Origin: Clusia tigrina
Taxonomy: Eukaryota > Arthropoda > Insecta > Diptera > Clusiidae
DNA length: 64,000 bases
NCBI GenBank assembly: GCA_920105625.2
Contig: OV050033.1
Location: forward strand, 11,512,001 to 11,576,000
Reading direction: 5' to 3'
The notes below the pieces were generated by a model. It saw nothing but the letters and a program-made list of their open reading frames with translations, did not search any database and was not told where the DNA came from. Positions 37,216-49,600 of the stretch are shown one piece after another (the stretch's first letter is position 1; each line of letters begins with the position of its first letter). Made by a program: the position numbers and the translations under genes.

Positions 37216-37911
37216 CGGTTTCGCAGATCCGACTTAGTATCACTTTCAATTGAATTGTTGAATTGTTGCCCATTAGAAAAAGCGTCCTTGCATATTTAGA
37301 TTCCTTACTTTAGGTACTTAACTGCAATATATCGGTTGGGGGTTAAATTAGATTTAAGAGTTGAGCGATTATTGCTAGACAGAATTATAAGAAAATTCAA
37401 TAAAAAAAATAAATTTATAAGAAATCCTTCAAGGATAGATTTTCTTGCAGAATACAGATAATAATAAATTGAGACTCGCCAGCTCATAAGTTTTGTGACG
37501 TCGCAAAGAGTTACTTGAGTTTTTCCATCGTTATTGTCATGAATCAATTTTAGCATAAAAAGTCCCCATTTAATCATGCGATATTGACCTCAGAGATTTA
37601 TATTATATAATTAATTACATTGTATAAATCCGAGGATTTATATAAACCGCACAGCAACCATGAGAATTGCAAAGGCAGTAAGAAACTCATCCAAAAACAG
37701 TAAAAAATAATCAAGTGAAATATGAGAAATGAGGAGTAACGCAAATGGTCGGTAGTGAAAAACCTGAGGCAGCGCATGAGTGCGGTTACCAGCTGCGAAG
37801 CAACTGAATTCAGGCCTGACAAGAGCGCCTAAAGCTTCAAGTATCATCTGTCAAATATAAGAGTACTCGAAGGACATACGCAGTAGATACGTGTTGAGGC
37901 ACGATGTGGTC

Positions 37912-37970
37912 AGGAGTGGTGCGGAGTGGTGCGGAGTGGTGCGGAGTGGTGCGGTCCGGAGTGGTGCGTG
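37912..37970 (+). repeat. 10 bp tandem repeat (GCGGAGTGGT)
   Basis: Three perfect adjacent copies at 37921-37950, with near copies on both sides, the last interrupted by TCCG. Strongly G-rich on the + strand. Confidence 0.85.
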
Positions 37971-38050
37971 CAAATTATCCGCTTATTTAACAAAAAACCT
38001 ATTCATACAATTTATATGAATACAACAACGGTGAAAAGGTTTGCGGCTTG

Positions 38051-38186
38051 CCACTGTCATCACCCCCACTCTCACCATTCTCACCACTGTCATCACTCTG
38101 ACACTCTCAGCACTCCCACCACTTCCACCACTCTTACTATTCTCATCACACCCATCACTCTCAGCACTCTGACCACTCTCTCACTG
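38051..38186 (+). repeat. C/T/A-rich ~10 bp minisatellite
   Basis: Degenerate CCACTCTCAC-like units, G-poor on the + strand. It lies about 80 bases beyond the G-rich array at 37912-37970 and has the opposite strand bias. Confidence 0.75.
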
Positions 38187-39914
38187 ATAGCCAGTATATT
38201 ATGAGGAATTTGAAGTGGGCATTGAAGTGGCCAGCATTCGCTTTGAGAGATTTCGTGCGTCATACTTCTCGTTTAATGAGCTGGAAATATGCATGTATGG
38301 AATTACGTTGCGTATACGCACCGTATAACACGTTAATACATATTCAATTTGATGTTTACTTCGTCACTAGGGAGAGATGGGGCGGAGGTAGTGACAACCG
38401 CTCTGGTGTATGGATGTAATTAAAGCATTCATTGGCGGCCTCTCGTTCATAATAATGTAGTAAATTTGTGCTAAAGTGTAATTAAATGTACATTTTTCCA
38501 CCGCAGCCCTGAGTGACATGGCAATATTTTTTGTTTGTGTTTCCATTTTTAATATGTTTTCATTTTGCATGAAGTTTTCCAAGCTTGTTGTTGTACTCAT
38601 AATTGTAATTGCTGTTGTCTGCGCAGATAGAAGCGGAGCTGTTAAACATGCCTCATCATTATTTTATTACATTTACGCAGCTTTTGTTTTTGTAGCATGC
38701 TATTAACACCTTCGTTGTTTCATTATGCACATCCTGTGTATCCGGTGTATCCTGCATGAGTGTAGGATAAGTGTATATGCGTGCCTTTGTATTTGCATGT
38801 TGCATGTGGCGTGCTTGTTTGTGTGACTGTGATTTTGACTGATTTTAACACACAATACAAGCTGCCATTCTATGTCAAATGCAGCCCGTCCTACACGGGC
38901 TCTCGCTGATTGAAGTGTCATAAAGGATATGTACATTTTTTGTTGGCATTTTTATCTGCCCCGCTTTTTGCGCATTGCGCCCCCTCTTCTATTAGGAGTG
39001 TTTCATTCATCTATCATATAAATACGCCATTGACATTTGGCACTGCTTTTTATTGTGGCTTTTGTTGATTTGTTCGTATATTGTGATTATATTTTAATAC
39101 AGGTGCATTGTGATAGTATTACAAACCCCGCACCGTGTTTACATGTGGTTACACAAATGAGGTTGCACTGCCCGGCCTCTTAACTTAGTTAACGTATAAT
39201 TAGCCACATATGGAATTCTATCATATTGTTGCATACTTCTAACTAAATTGCAATTTAGTTTTAATTTAATTGCAAATATTTGATATAAATTAAATTGTGG
39301 ACTGCAGTCAACATTTTTGAAATAATTTGCCGGCAAAAGTTTGAAATTAAATTTGTTTGATAACGCATTTGGAAATAATATCAAAATATAATGTCATAAG
39401 TTAACTAACTGAATTTGTAGAGCCGAAAGTTGCATTTATGCATCCCCATTTTAAGCTATAAAATATTCAAAATGAATTTTCATTGATAAACTTGACAGGG
39501 GAATTATTATTATATATTATAATGTTCAACACAAATGTTACGTATACGCAGTGTGTGACGCGTCTAGTGACAATATGAAAGCAGTCGCATAAGCAAGGTG
39601 ACCAGATGCTTGAATTTCCACTACTCAGTCAGTCGTAGAAATATGCGAAGATCGCCATGAATAGGTTAATACGATTATCAATAGGAATGCACGTCCGTTT
39701 GGTGATGTCAAATCAACCCAATTAAAGTCATCAGGCCCTTTTCCACGTGGATGTTCCTTGTCCCAAGAACATAAGTAGTTGAAAGTCATGTTCTTTCATT
39801 AACTTTTCCTCATGTTTGACAAGAAATGATCATTAAAAGCTTTAGAGGGATTACTCTGGAGTTAAGGGATAAAACTGTATTTTGTTTGGTGATTGTCGTG
39901 ACAACATAAATTCT
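38187..39914. other. intergenic, unique-looking
   Basis: No gene is recognised. A GC hairpin (GCCCGT ... ACGGGC) sits at 38884-38900 in a segment with few simple repeats. The rest is AT-rich. Confidence 0.35.
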
Positions 39915-40097
39915 TTTATTATTATCATTATCCTTCCACCATAATTAATTCTGTCTGCAAGAGGTTGGTAGAATGAGTACTAGCAACCAAGGCCTTCGAC
40001 TCTAAGAGAAACAGATTTAGAAAGAAGCATTTTTGACACCATTCCCGGTGCAGGATTCGTAACCACGAACCCCCGAGTGTGAGTCTAGCATGTTTAG
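39915..40097 (-). mobile_element. tRNA-derived SINE, copy D (A-box end truncated)
   Basis: It shares with copy C the block CCACCATAATTAATTCTGTC...GCAACCAAGGCCTTCGAC and the string GAGTGTGAGTCTAGCATG. On + it has TTATTATTATCATTATCC at the tail end. The tRNA-like head stops after CATGTTTA, so the A-box end is lost. The B-box-like sequence is diverged. Confidence 0.7.
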
Positions 40098-41396
40098 TTG
40101 CAAATCCTGGATATCTTGAGTATACCAAAGACTGGATTGACCATTTGTGACTCTGCATGAGACACCGGTGCCATTCCATCTCATATGTCTAGACAATTGA
40201 AGCTGATAATGAAGCTATTTAAGGAACTTAATTTTGTGTCTGATATAAGCCATGAAACGCTTTGTTAGCAATTACTATGGTTCGAACCAGAATAAATATA
40301 TAGTTCATATATCGCCAACTGTTAATTTTTAAATATTGTATAATATAACCTTTCATATATACTCGTATGGTCATCTTTACCATATATATAAAGGTCATAT
40401 ATTCAATTGTTACGCTAAAAAGTGTGGATGCTGATGCATCCTTATGTACTAAACAAGTGTGTGTATTTTGATGCTTCGCATCATTTCATTTTTAATCTTT
40501 GTTTGGCATTCTGACGTCGTAAGGACACCTTTGTGCTTTAATTTAAGTGGTTTCCGGTTTCAAGTATATTCATATAATAAAATAATCAATATAATATATT
40601 CATATAATTGTTTAGAGTCTGCATTAATATTGCATGACAAAATGTTTTTCAATAGTTATCTTACTCCTTGGAGTTTATTATTCTTGAATGGGTGCAATCA
40701 GAGTGCACCTGGTGTGCACCAATGAAGTCTTTAATACAGGGTATGATGCGCTTCTCTATAATATACATGATAATTTTGTATGATAATCCTATTTTAGAAG
40801 ATGGCGTTCTTTGCCTGTTAACTTATTCATTTTATAATTTTTCTCTAATAATTATTACTTGTTCTTCATCCAAGCCGTTTGAATAATTATTTCAGTATAT
40901 GATCTGAGTTTCCTTCCCGCGAATATAATCCTATGAGGTATAGTTCGACAAGTCTCATTTTTTAATAGCCTCATGGAGTTTTTTCAATGACATTTCTTTT
41001 CATTTCACAGTAGTTGATGGCTTCGACAATATTCCTTGGTATATTGAGTCTGAATTTGGCTCATTTTTGAGACCTGCTTTCTTCTGTTTCTTTGCATAAG
41101 TTGGGAATAAGGCCCAATAAGAATCTTTGTGTGCTTATATTATAAAATTGAAATTCGAGTGGGCGACTGACGCACTTGAAGAAAACAGACACGTAACCCT
41201 TCACAAGGAAGTATGTGGTCCCGCAGTGGAGGCTGCCAAAGCTGAACGGCGAAGTAAATAATCTAAAACTCCTTACCAGGTACCTAGAGGCAAAAGAGGA
41301 TTTCTTTCATGGAAGGTCAATGTTGAGTAGATGGTGAAAAATGCTGCCAATGCTACCTAAGCATGTAAAAGGATGCTTAGAAGCACGTGGGGTCTC
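40098..41396. other. intergenic, no gene recognised
   Basis: AT-rich. Contains short frames only and no repeat or domain I can name. Confidence 0.35.
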
Positions 41397-41445
41397 TCTC
41401 TTTTTCCCTCGCTCTTTCTCTCTCTCTCTCTCTCTCTGTCTCTCT
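41397..41445. repeat. CT-rich simple repeat
   Basis: A (TC)n-type run with CT-rich flanks, directly upstream of a LINE fragment. Confidence 0.85.
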
Positions 41446-41499
41446 TATGCTCTGGTGCTATACAGCCATTATTAGGTCTATATTGTTCTATTGGTAAAA

Positions 41500-41990
41500 A
41501 TATTGTTCTATTGGCGAATTGAAAGAGTCCAAAGGCTAGGGGCTTTATTCAAAACGGGGGGAGGTCTGAGGACTACACCAATGGGCGCTCTGCATACAAT
41601 ATTGAATCTAAGTCCAGTAGATCATTTTGCTCGTCGTAGCTAGATCTGCAGGAAGATTATTGACCGCTGGGCACTTTCTATTAGAATTTATCATATCGAA
41701 ATGGCTCTGTAGGAAGGAGTCTCCCAACAGACACTGACTATTTGACCCCATTCCACTCCATTGGGAAAGCAATAAGCACTATTAAAGAAGAAGGCTGACG
41801 TCCGGGCATTACAGCCAGATGTATAAACTTTACAATTTATTTACAAACGGGTTGAAAATGGCAGAAGGTGTGGGCACATGAATGTGTTGCCTTGAACTAA
41901 ATATCAGACAGCTGTTCAAACTACCCGATAGCTGCAGTATTTCTGAGGTTGAGGTGTCGCCTGCCAGGAAAGCAGCAGAGTATGCTTGTA
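41500..41990 (+). mobile_element. LINE C-terminal fragment (post-RT plus RNase H)
   Basis: With frame breaks the + strand reads RTTPMGALHTILNLSPVDH (the 'mrtTPtaAleallnLpPLdl' landmark), then about 260 bases later TNGLKMAEGVGT and a LPDSCSIF-like string, the start of the RNase H domain of R1/I-like elements. It has stops throughout and is inactive. Confidence 0.75.
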
Positions 41991-41999
41991 CCCGAGATA

Positions 42000-44400
42000 C
42001 TACTGAGATGTGCCACGACTAACAAATGGGAAGCCGCGTGTATTTTTGCAGCAGACGCAGGAGATGAGGAACCGGGATATTAAGTGTAAGCAGAAGAGTT
42101 AGGAGCGACATCAACGATAAGCCGAGGATGAGTCACAAGCCACGAGAAACAATTGGGCTTGATGCTTCGGGATATTGAGCGTATGCGGAGGAGTGAGCAG
42201 TGACCACAGCAATAAGTCGCTAAGATTGAACAATCCCTCAACTATTGGACAAGTTAACCTACAACAGGAAATTTTCTTCTTGCTGGTGTAAAGATTAGCA
42301 AAATTCTCACCATATTCAAATATTATGTAGGCTGTGACAATTCTTCAAACTCCTGTTTGTTGGAAAATGTCACAATAAATCCTTCTGCCTGGTGTTCAAT
42401 AACCCGTTGTATCTGCTGCTGATGAAGATCACTTTCAACTGCGAGTGTCGCAATATGCCTGTACGAAAAACAAGCAAACTTTGATATCTTTCCATATGAT
42501 TTATGAGGATATTGTTAAGTGGCACTTGTGTTCCTTGCACGCTGGTGTCATGTGCAGTCAGTCATTGAGTGCAACGAAGCTTGCTTTATATGCGGAGAGT
42601 CAGGCAGAATGCATTACCGCACATTTACATGCGCTGCAGCCGGAGCTGCGTTGAGCCCTGCTGTGATTGTTTAATGAAAAGCAGCACTCATTAATATTAC
42701 AAAGGCCTGAAAGTAAGTGATGCAGGGAGTGTCATAAAAAATGACAACCCCACGGTAAGATAAGGAATTGGTTTTTGTTGCTTCTTAATTAAAAAAGCGA
42801 AAAATAAAATAAATTTACCGCCCGCCTGGCTGGCCGACTGACTGGCTGGCCGGGACTGTGCCTGCCTGCCTGCTGGTCAAAGGTAAAGTGCAGCCGACAA
42901 GCATAACTGCTACTTATGTCCATAATGCGAGTTGTTGCTGCTGTTGTTGTTATGGTTGTTGTTGTGCTACTTTTGTATGTGGGAGCAGACTTTCTGTGTG
43001 TAGTATCCTCTTTTCATAAATTGACTTGCGGCATTCAATTAAATGCTTTACGAGATAATGGTGAAAGCAATGCGCAGATATATCGGTGGGTCGGTCCGTT
43101 TGTCCGACTGCCTTCTGGAAGCATGCCGCTGCGAATCCTGCAAGTGCACGGCAACGGTGCCTGCCCTGTCGTGCCGTGCCATACCGTGCCATTTAATTAC
43201 TAAATGCGCTTAAGTCATTTAAGTTCTTCCTGCTCACTGCTGCCTTTTTATGCTCTTTCTTTTTTAATTGTTTTTTACGATTTTATTTTTTATTTTACAT
43301 CACTTTAAATTAACAAAGTGCCACGCAGCGCACCAGCTCAAAGGATACATTTGAATAATCTGCTGAAACGAGTGCTTCGGAGTAAGACCAGCAAATGCAG
43401 CAAGTGCCGCACACAGCGCAAAGGACATTGGCTCGAGATGATTTATTTTGGTAAATTTTTAATAAATTCCTTTAACACGCGCAGCCATAAAATTTACTTA
43501 TTATTCATATGGAAATGAGCCATGAATGCCTTTGTGCAGAGTGCAGTTTTACGACTTCTCTGTTTGCCTTAGTCCACACGGTCGTCATTTCTCTTGTTGT
43601 TTGGTGTTGTTGTCGTTGTTGTGGTTATTATTGTTGCACTCTACCAACGTAAATGGTTTAATGAAACCAATTTTATGAGAGTCATTTCAGGTAATTTCAT
43701 TATACTCAAAAGTTGTGCGGTAGTTCCAAAGAACTCGGAGTGCTCGAGTGGTGTCGAATGCTGTAACTATTTCCTAGACTGGCCTAAAATCGTTTTTTGT
43801 TAGATAAGTGCAGGGAAGTGTTCATCAAAGTGCCTTCAACGAAATTCATACTTCTTTATTCTGGCGACTTCGCTGGTTTCAAGACTACAGTGGTTCGGAA
43901 CAATAAGAGCTGGCATACATCTTAGGGATAAGTCACTGTAATTAAGGGATAAGGACTGAAAATTGCCTGTACAATGCCATTGTTAGGATATTGTGTGCTA
44001 ATGGCATGGTATTCTAGAAATTAGACATATGAAACTCGGTTAACGTTTGCAGACAGATAAAGGGTATTCCTGTGGAGTAAGATGGAAAAGGTTGTCATTC
44101 CTGAATGTGAAACTTTAATATGATTAAATCTGTTTTAAAAGTTTTTTATATTTAGTAATTATTTTCTTATGATTTAGTAATTGTTATTTCAGATATCGCG
44201 CTTAAAAAATCACACATAAATTACTCGTTAAAATCACAAGTGATAGGCATGGTTACCTATCCTTAAGCGCCGATTTATACTGTTTATACCAGCGATGTGT
44301 AAAGGAAAATGTTTTAATCCCACTTCGCACAATAGATGTCCCTCTCAACAGTGCCAAGAGCCACCTACTACTTTATTTGTATCACGATTTGTATGTTGAT
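42000..44400. other. intergenic with a unique-looking island
   Basis: From 42750 to 43650 the sequence is unique-looking, with GTT/GCT runs (42925-42970, 43590-43640) and short repeats of CTGGCTGGC (42825-42855) and GTGCCGTGCC (43160-43190). Frames on both strands here carry no recognisable domain. No gene is called. Confidence 0.35.
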
Positions 44401-44409
44401 GTTCAATGA

Positions 44410-45990
44410 TGATGTTTCTTATCACCAGCGATACCATTACTGCTATCACTGCTGCTACCATTATCATTGTTAATTCCAGTATCAATACCACTACTGAAAT
44501 TATTCCGGCTGCCACTGGCGCTAACACTGTCGCTTTCACTAACTACAACTACCGATACTAATACCTCTAGCGTCAACGCTGCCAGTAACGCTATCGTTAA
44601 CGATCCCAATAACGATTCCAGTTACGATTACATTAACGATGTTACTAACGACCCACTTATAGTCGCACAAAAGGTGCCACTAATGGTCCCACCAGTGGTG
44701 TCACCCCTACTAGTCTTGCTACCAGTAACGATCCGGCTAACTATACTGTTAAATCATTTCACTTCCACCACCATTAATGTTACCATTACCACTGTCTATA
44801 CCACTATCGATTCCATTATCGTTAATACTGTAGATACCACTACCGAACCCATTCTCGCTACGACTGGCACTACCACTGGTACTACTACCGCTACTACTAT
44901 CGTTATCCCTACCACTAGCGCTAACTCGACCACTATTGATACTACTATTGCTACAAATAATATTACCATCGCACCGCTACAGCTACAGTTACATGCACTA
45001 CCGATACTAATACCAGTAACGATGCCACTAACGACACTGCTAATCCTATAACCAACTCTAGCACTATAGACACCACTGCCACTAACTAAAACATTACCGG
45101 TATCTCTACAACTACCACTATTACTGCCACGAACGCTACTACTGTCAGTGCACTAACGCTCCCACTACCAGTCACTCTACCGTGGTGGCTACCAATTACG
45201 CGCCCTCTAACGATACCACTACCGATACCACGAACGATCCCACTAATGATTCCACTAACGATACCATTAACAATTTCAGTAACAATTCCACAAATTATCC
45301 AACTAACGATCCTCCTACCTTTACTATAGATCCAATTAAGGTTCCTACAATCGCTATCACTAACGATTCCACTAACGATATAATTAACCAATAAAGATCC
45401 TAATAACAATTCCACTAGAAGGAGCGTACCCTAAAGATCCCACCTAAGGTTCCACTAACGATTTTACTAACGATACCACTTAAGATACAACTACCGCTAT
45501 CACTAACGCTATCAGTAATGCTACCAGAAACGCTACCAGTGACGCTAATCCTAACGATATCGCTACCGTTACCACTAAAGATCCCACTAACGATTCCACT
45601 ATCAATTCTACTAACGATTGCCCTACCGCTACCACTAACAACCCCACTAACGATCCTACTAACGTTACAGCTCAATATCAAAGATCTCACTACTGCTACC
45701 AATATTGATCCCACGACCGCTACCACTAACGTTTCTACTAACGATCCCATTAGCGCTACCAGTTACGTTACCAGTAACTTCACCAGTGAAGCTACAACTA
45801 ATGACCCTATTTACGATCCCACGACCGTTACCACTAACGATCCCAATAACAATATCGCTACCGCTATCACTAACGCTATCACTAACGCTACCGCCATCGC
45901 TAAAGATCCCACTAACGTCACCAGTAACGATCTCACTAACGTTCCCACTACTCCTATCGATTCCACTGCATTTTGCTTTACCAGACAATT
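44410..45990 (+). repeat. 1.6 kb degenerate 12 bp minisatellite
   Basis: Units related to ACTAACGATNCC (also as 6 bp half-units ACTACC, CTAACG) repeat over about 1.6 kb. The + strand is very poor in G. Because the unit is a multiple of three and lacks stops, long frames open on both strands (for example 44467-45051 +, 45518-46009 +, 45665-46120 -). They encode Thr/Asn/Asp/Pro/Ser- or Leu/Pro-rich peptides on + and Ser/Gly/Ile/Val-rich ones on -. There is no conserved start, signal or domain. I treat it as non-coding repeat. Confidence 0.85.
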
Positions 45991-46646
45991 GGATGCGCTT
46001 CCTGTCTGAGCCACCCAAATTTTTCCCTAGCATAAAATAGAGACACAAACGCATCTTTTTACATTTAGTGGAATGTATGCAATTAAATTTATTTGCGCTC
46101 TTAAACGTAAATGTACACATACATAATTATTTAAGCTATTATTTAATTATTTCATTCATGTTTACTTATTTTGTTTCATTATATTATTTTTTATTTTATT
46201 TTATTTGGACTCAAATGTTCGTCATAGTAAAATCTTCGCAGTGCTGCTTTCCTTCGTTCACTTTTATTGTAGATTACTATAAAAATTGTTTTTATTTATT
46301 TTGTTAGATTTGTTTATTAAAAAGACATAAAAACGATCACAAATCGAAACAAATGTGAATTGAAATGTTTTTGGGGGAAAAAGTCATTTTGGAATGTTTT
46401 AAACGCAGACAAATTTGAATCAAACTTAGAAGAGAGGCTGTTCTTCAAAACTAGACTTGGGATGCAAGATTTGGGAAAAATTTGACTAAATTTATCACAG
46501 AATCGAAATGAATAAATGAGTAACAAATATTTTCGAAATAAATCAGGTACACTTAAATTAAATTAGGCAGTATACTTATAAGTACTCGTACTACACCGAA
46601 CAATTATCTTAGCTACGTTTCTCCGATTTATGGGTGAGTGTGGAAA

Positions 46647-49600
46647 TTAAAATTGCTTTATGCATTTGAGAATTAATCCTAAGCCGACTATGAGGCAAGT
46701 ATGCCAAGTGAGCTGCACGAGCGTTTTGGTGGCCGCATTCGAGAGAGTTGCGAATATTTTCACCGAGCTCCAATCGCTGAGACCGGCGAGATTGCGAGTG
46801 GCGGCACGCATCAAATACGTGGTGTTGCGGTCCAGACTGGTGATGAGAAAGCGACCACCTGGAGGAAGGAGTAGAATGGAATAAAATAGGATGATAATTA
46901 AAAGGTAAGAAGTGATAGCTCCCTGTAAGGGAGGTTCAATGGTGGAATGATAGAACACGAGATTCGTCGCTCTATTAGGGCTCTTGTGATGTGATCAGAT
47001 GCTGTCGCCAACAGTATCAGTATCTTTTCCTACTAATATCTGAAAGTTTTCTAGGCAATAAGTAAGGTACAAGAGCATTAACCGAAACTTGTGTTCTATC
47101 ATTATAGTAATATTCGTAAGACTATACTTGCTCTAATACACCCCCGGATTGCCCACAAATTCCAACTCACCATTGTGAAATAGGAATTCCTTTCGTTTGG
47201 CGTAGCTCCAATTTCCGGCGCTGTATTTGAAATCATTCTCACTCATGTACTCCACGCGATAGCCGAGCGTTTGCATGTTCTCCTCCACATTGGAGTACTT
47301 CACCGATCTGATGTCCAGCTCGAAGCCATCGGTAAACAACCGTTTCAGCTGGAAGCGTGAGGGGCCGACCGGCTTCTGTCCCTTGCGCAACTTGATGATA
47401 CGCTCCAACATGCCCAACGGATTGGCCACTTTGCACTTGTAATCGCCGAATTGTGTTTCATTTTTGACATGTATCTGCAGCGTGGATCCGTAATCGGAAT
47501 AGAAAACGCGATGATAGCGACCGGATAGAGCTCGACCTTCGTGCACCCAAGTGAACGAAGGTGGCGGCTCACCCATGGCGTCACACGAGATATTCACATA
47601 GCCGCCAATGTAGGCAAACTGGATGTTGAACGTATCATTGTTGAACCAATGCGGTTTATCTGTAAGGAAACTTTACTTTTAGTTTGCCACATTTTGTAAG
47701 TACATAACCGCTCTCTCTACCCGTTTCTGTCCCCCGTTCTCCCTCTCAAGCGCCCCCTCATCCCTCATATACCAAAAAGGATGATTTCGGACTTAAACCT
47801 GGCCACACAAAAAGTTCACTAAAACTTTTGCCAAAGGTGACAAATAAAATCGCACTACCAGCGTGTATTGTTCCAGCAACACGCGCTGCCATTGCCAGCG
47901 CCACTGACTCCGCCAGTGGACCCCCTCCCCCCGCTGCTTGTATGCACACCGCACTCTAATCAATAAGATTGTTAGAAAATTCTCACGGCTCTGCATGGGG
48001 CAACACGTTGCATTGGGAATTGGTGTGTCCAAAAAGCGTGATAGTGGGCGTTCCTGTATGTGTGTGTATATGTGTGTGTATGTATATGTATGAATGGGTA
48101 TGTGTGTGCGTATTTGTGTGTGCCTGTTTTTGTAAACTTTTTCATTTGCGTTTCATTCGGAAAATGCATTCTTAATGAAGCTTTCTTTGATTTATGGCAG
48201 AGTTGACTCGGTGCAAACATGCTTCAAAAGTTTTTATGCGGTTTAAATTGAGTTTAGTTATTACCAGTTTTGTTATTTATCGCTAAGCTCCGCTCAGCTT
48301 AGAATAGACCTGGACACTTACACATATGAAGCGGCCTCTACAGCTCGAAATGCCTCTATTCAGCTGCAATAAAGCAATAAAATCACAAATAATGTAATTA
48401 AAAAATTATAATAATAAAATTATACAAAAAGATAAAATGTAGAAAAAATATAAATATTTAATTAATTATGTAAATTATATTATTAATCAAATAAATTATA
48501 TAAAAAAATTTATTAATAAAAAAAACAATTTTTGAAAAAATATACAATTAAAATCCAGGAAAGAAAACTGAAATTGAGTTGACCAACTATGAAAGACTCT
48601 ATGATCATTTATCAAACTACGCCCATAAACATGAAATGGGCGGACCAGCTAGACATACTCGAATTGGTCCGTGTAAATTAGCACTACTCTTGTAGGAATG
48701 TTTTTCACATTCGTGCACCCTACTTGAAAGAGGGCGTGGCAGTGTATATAGAATTCCCGCATTGATCATCATGTTTCGTACTCCAATTTTGCACCACTAT
48801 GGCAAATTTTATTAATAAATTTTCTACAGAAAGTAAGGAAGACTGAAAACACGCCTAACACATTTGGCGGCCCCTTGGTTTGAAGGACTAGAAGAGGTCG
48901 CACAATTAGGGACAATTTCGTTCTTAAGAGTTGCTAAGAGCGTCTCTCTGTGTTTAACGATTTATACTACAGCTCTTTAACGGATATCCACCGCAAAGGA
49001 CCTTGTAGGTCTATGTGTGGCCTTCATGTCCAGCCAGCTTAACCTCACCTAAGGAAGACTGATCATCTTCTTTTTTCTATAATATATTTTGAAACCACGC
49101 CCCCAGAAATTGAATGCGGGGCCTGCTAGAGGTCTATCTTCAGCATTTCTTAAATTGTTCATTAGTGCCGGAACCCCGCAATTCAAATATATGCGAATAT
49201 ATTCATTAATAGTTTTATAAGTGTCTGATGAAACTAAACAATTAGTTGGCAGCTCCACACCAGAGAAGTGGCAAATTTGCTGTCCCCATGCCACAAAGAG
49301 ACTGTCAGTGGTATTTGTTGTTGTATTGAAGTTTCCCTTATTCCTTTTTTTTGTGATTAAGTGGGTAATTGACACACTATTATTCTATGCCTGGAATGGT
49401 GACGGCGTGGAATGTGGTTTGTTTTTAATTACCATCAACGAACCAAAGGAAAAGCAGAAAAAGAAACAGAGGCAAGAAAATATAAAACAGCAGTTGAGAA
49501 AAAATCATTAATGAGCAAAACTAAAGCAAAATCGACTAGTCAGTGCACTAATGAGGCAGGTAACACAAAGAGAAGAGCTGCTTGCTAACGAACTCTAAGA

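Noticed and set aside
44467..46120. Long open frames (up to 194 codons) on both strands
   Set aside because: Product of the 12 bp minisatellite, whose unit is a multiple of three without stops.
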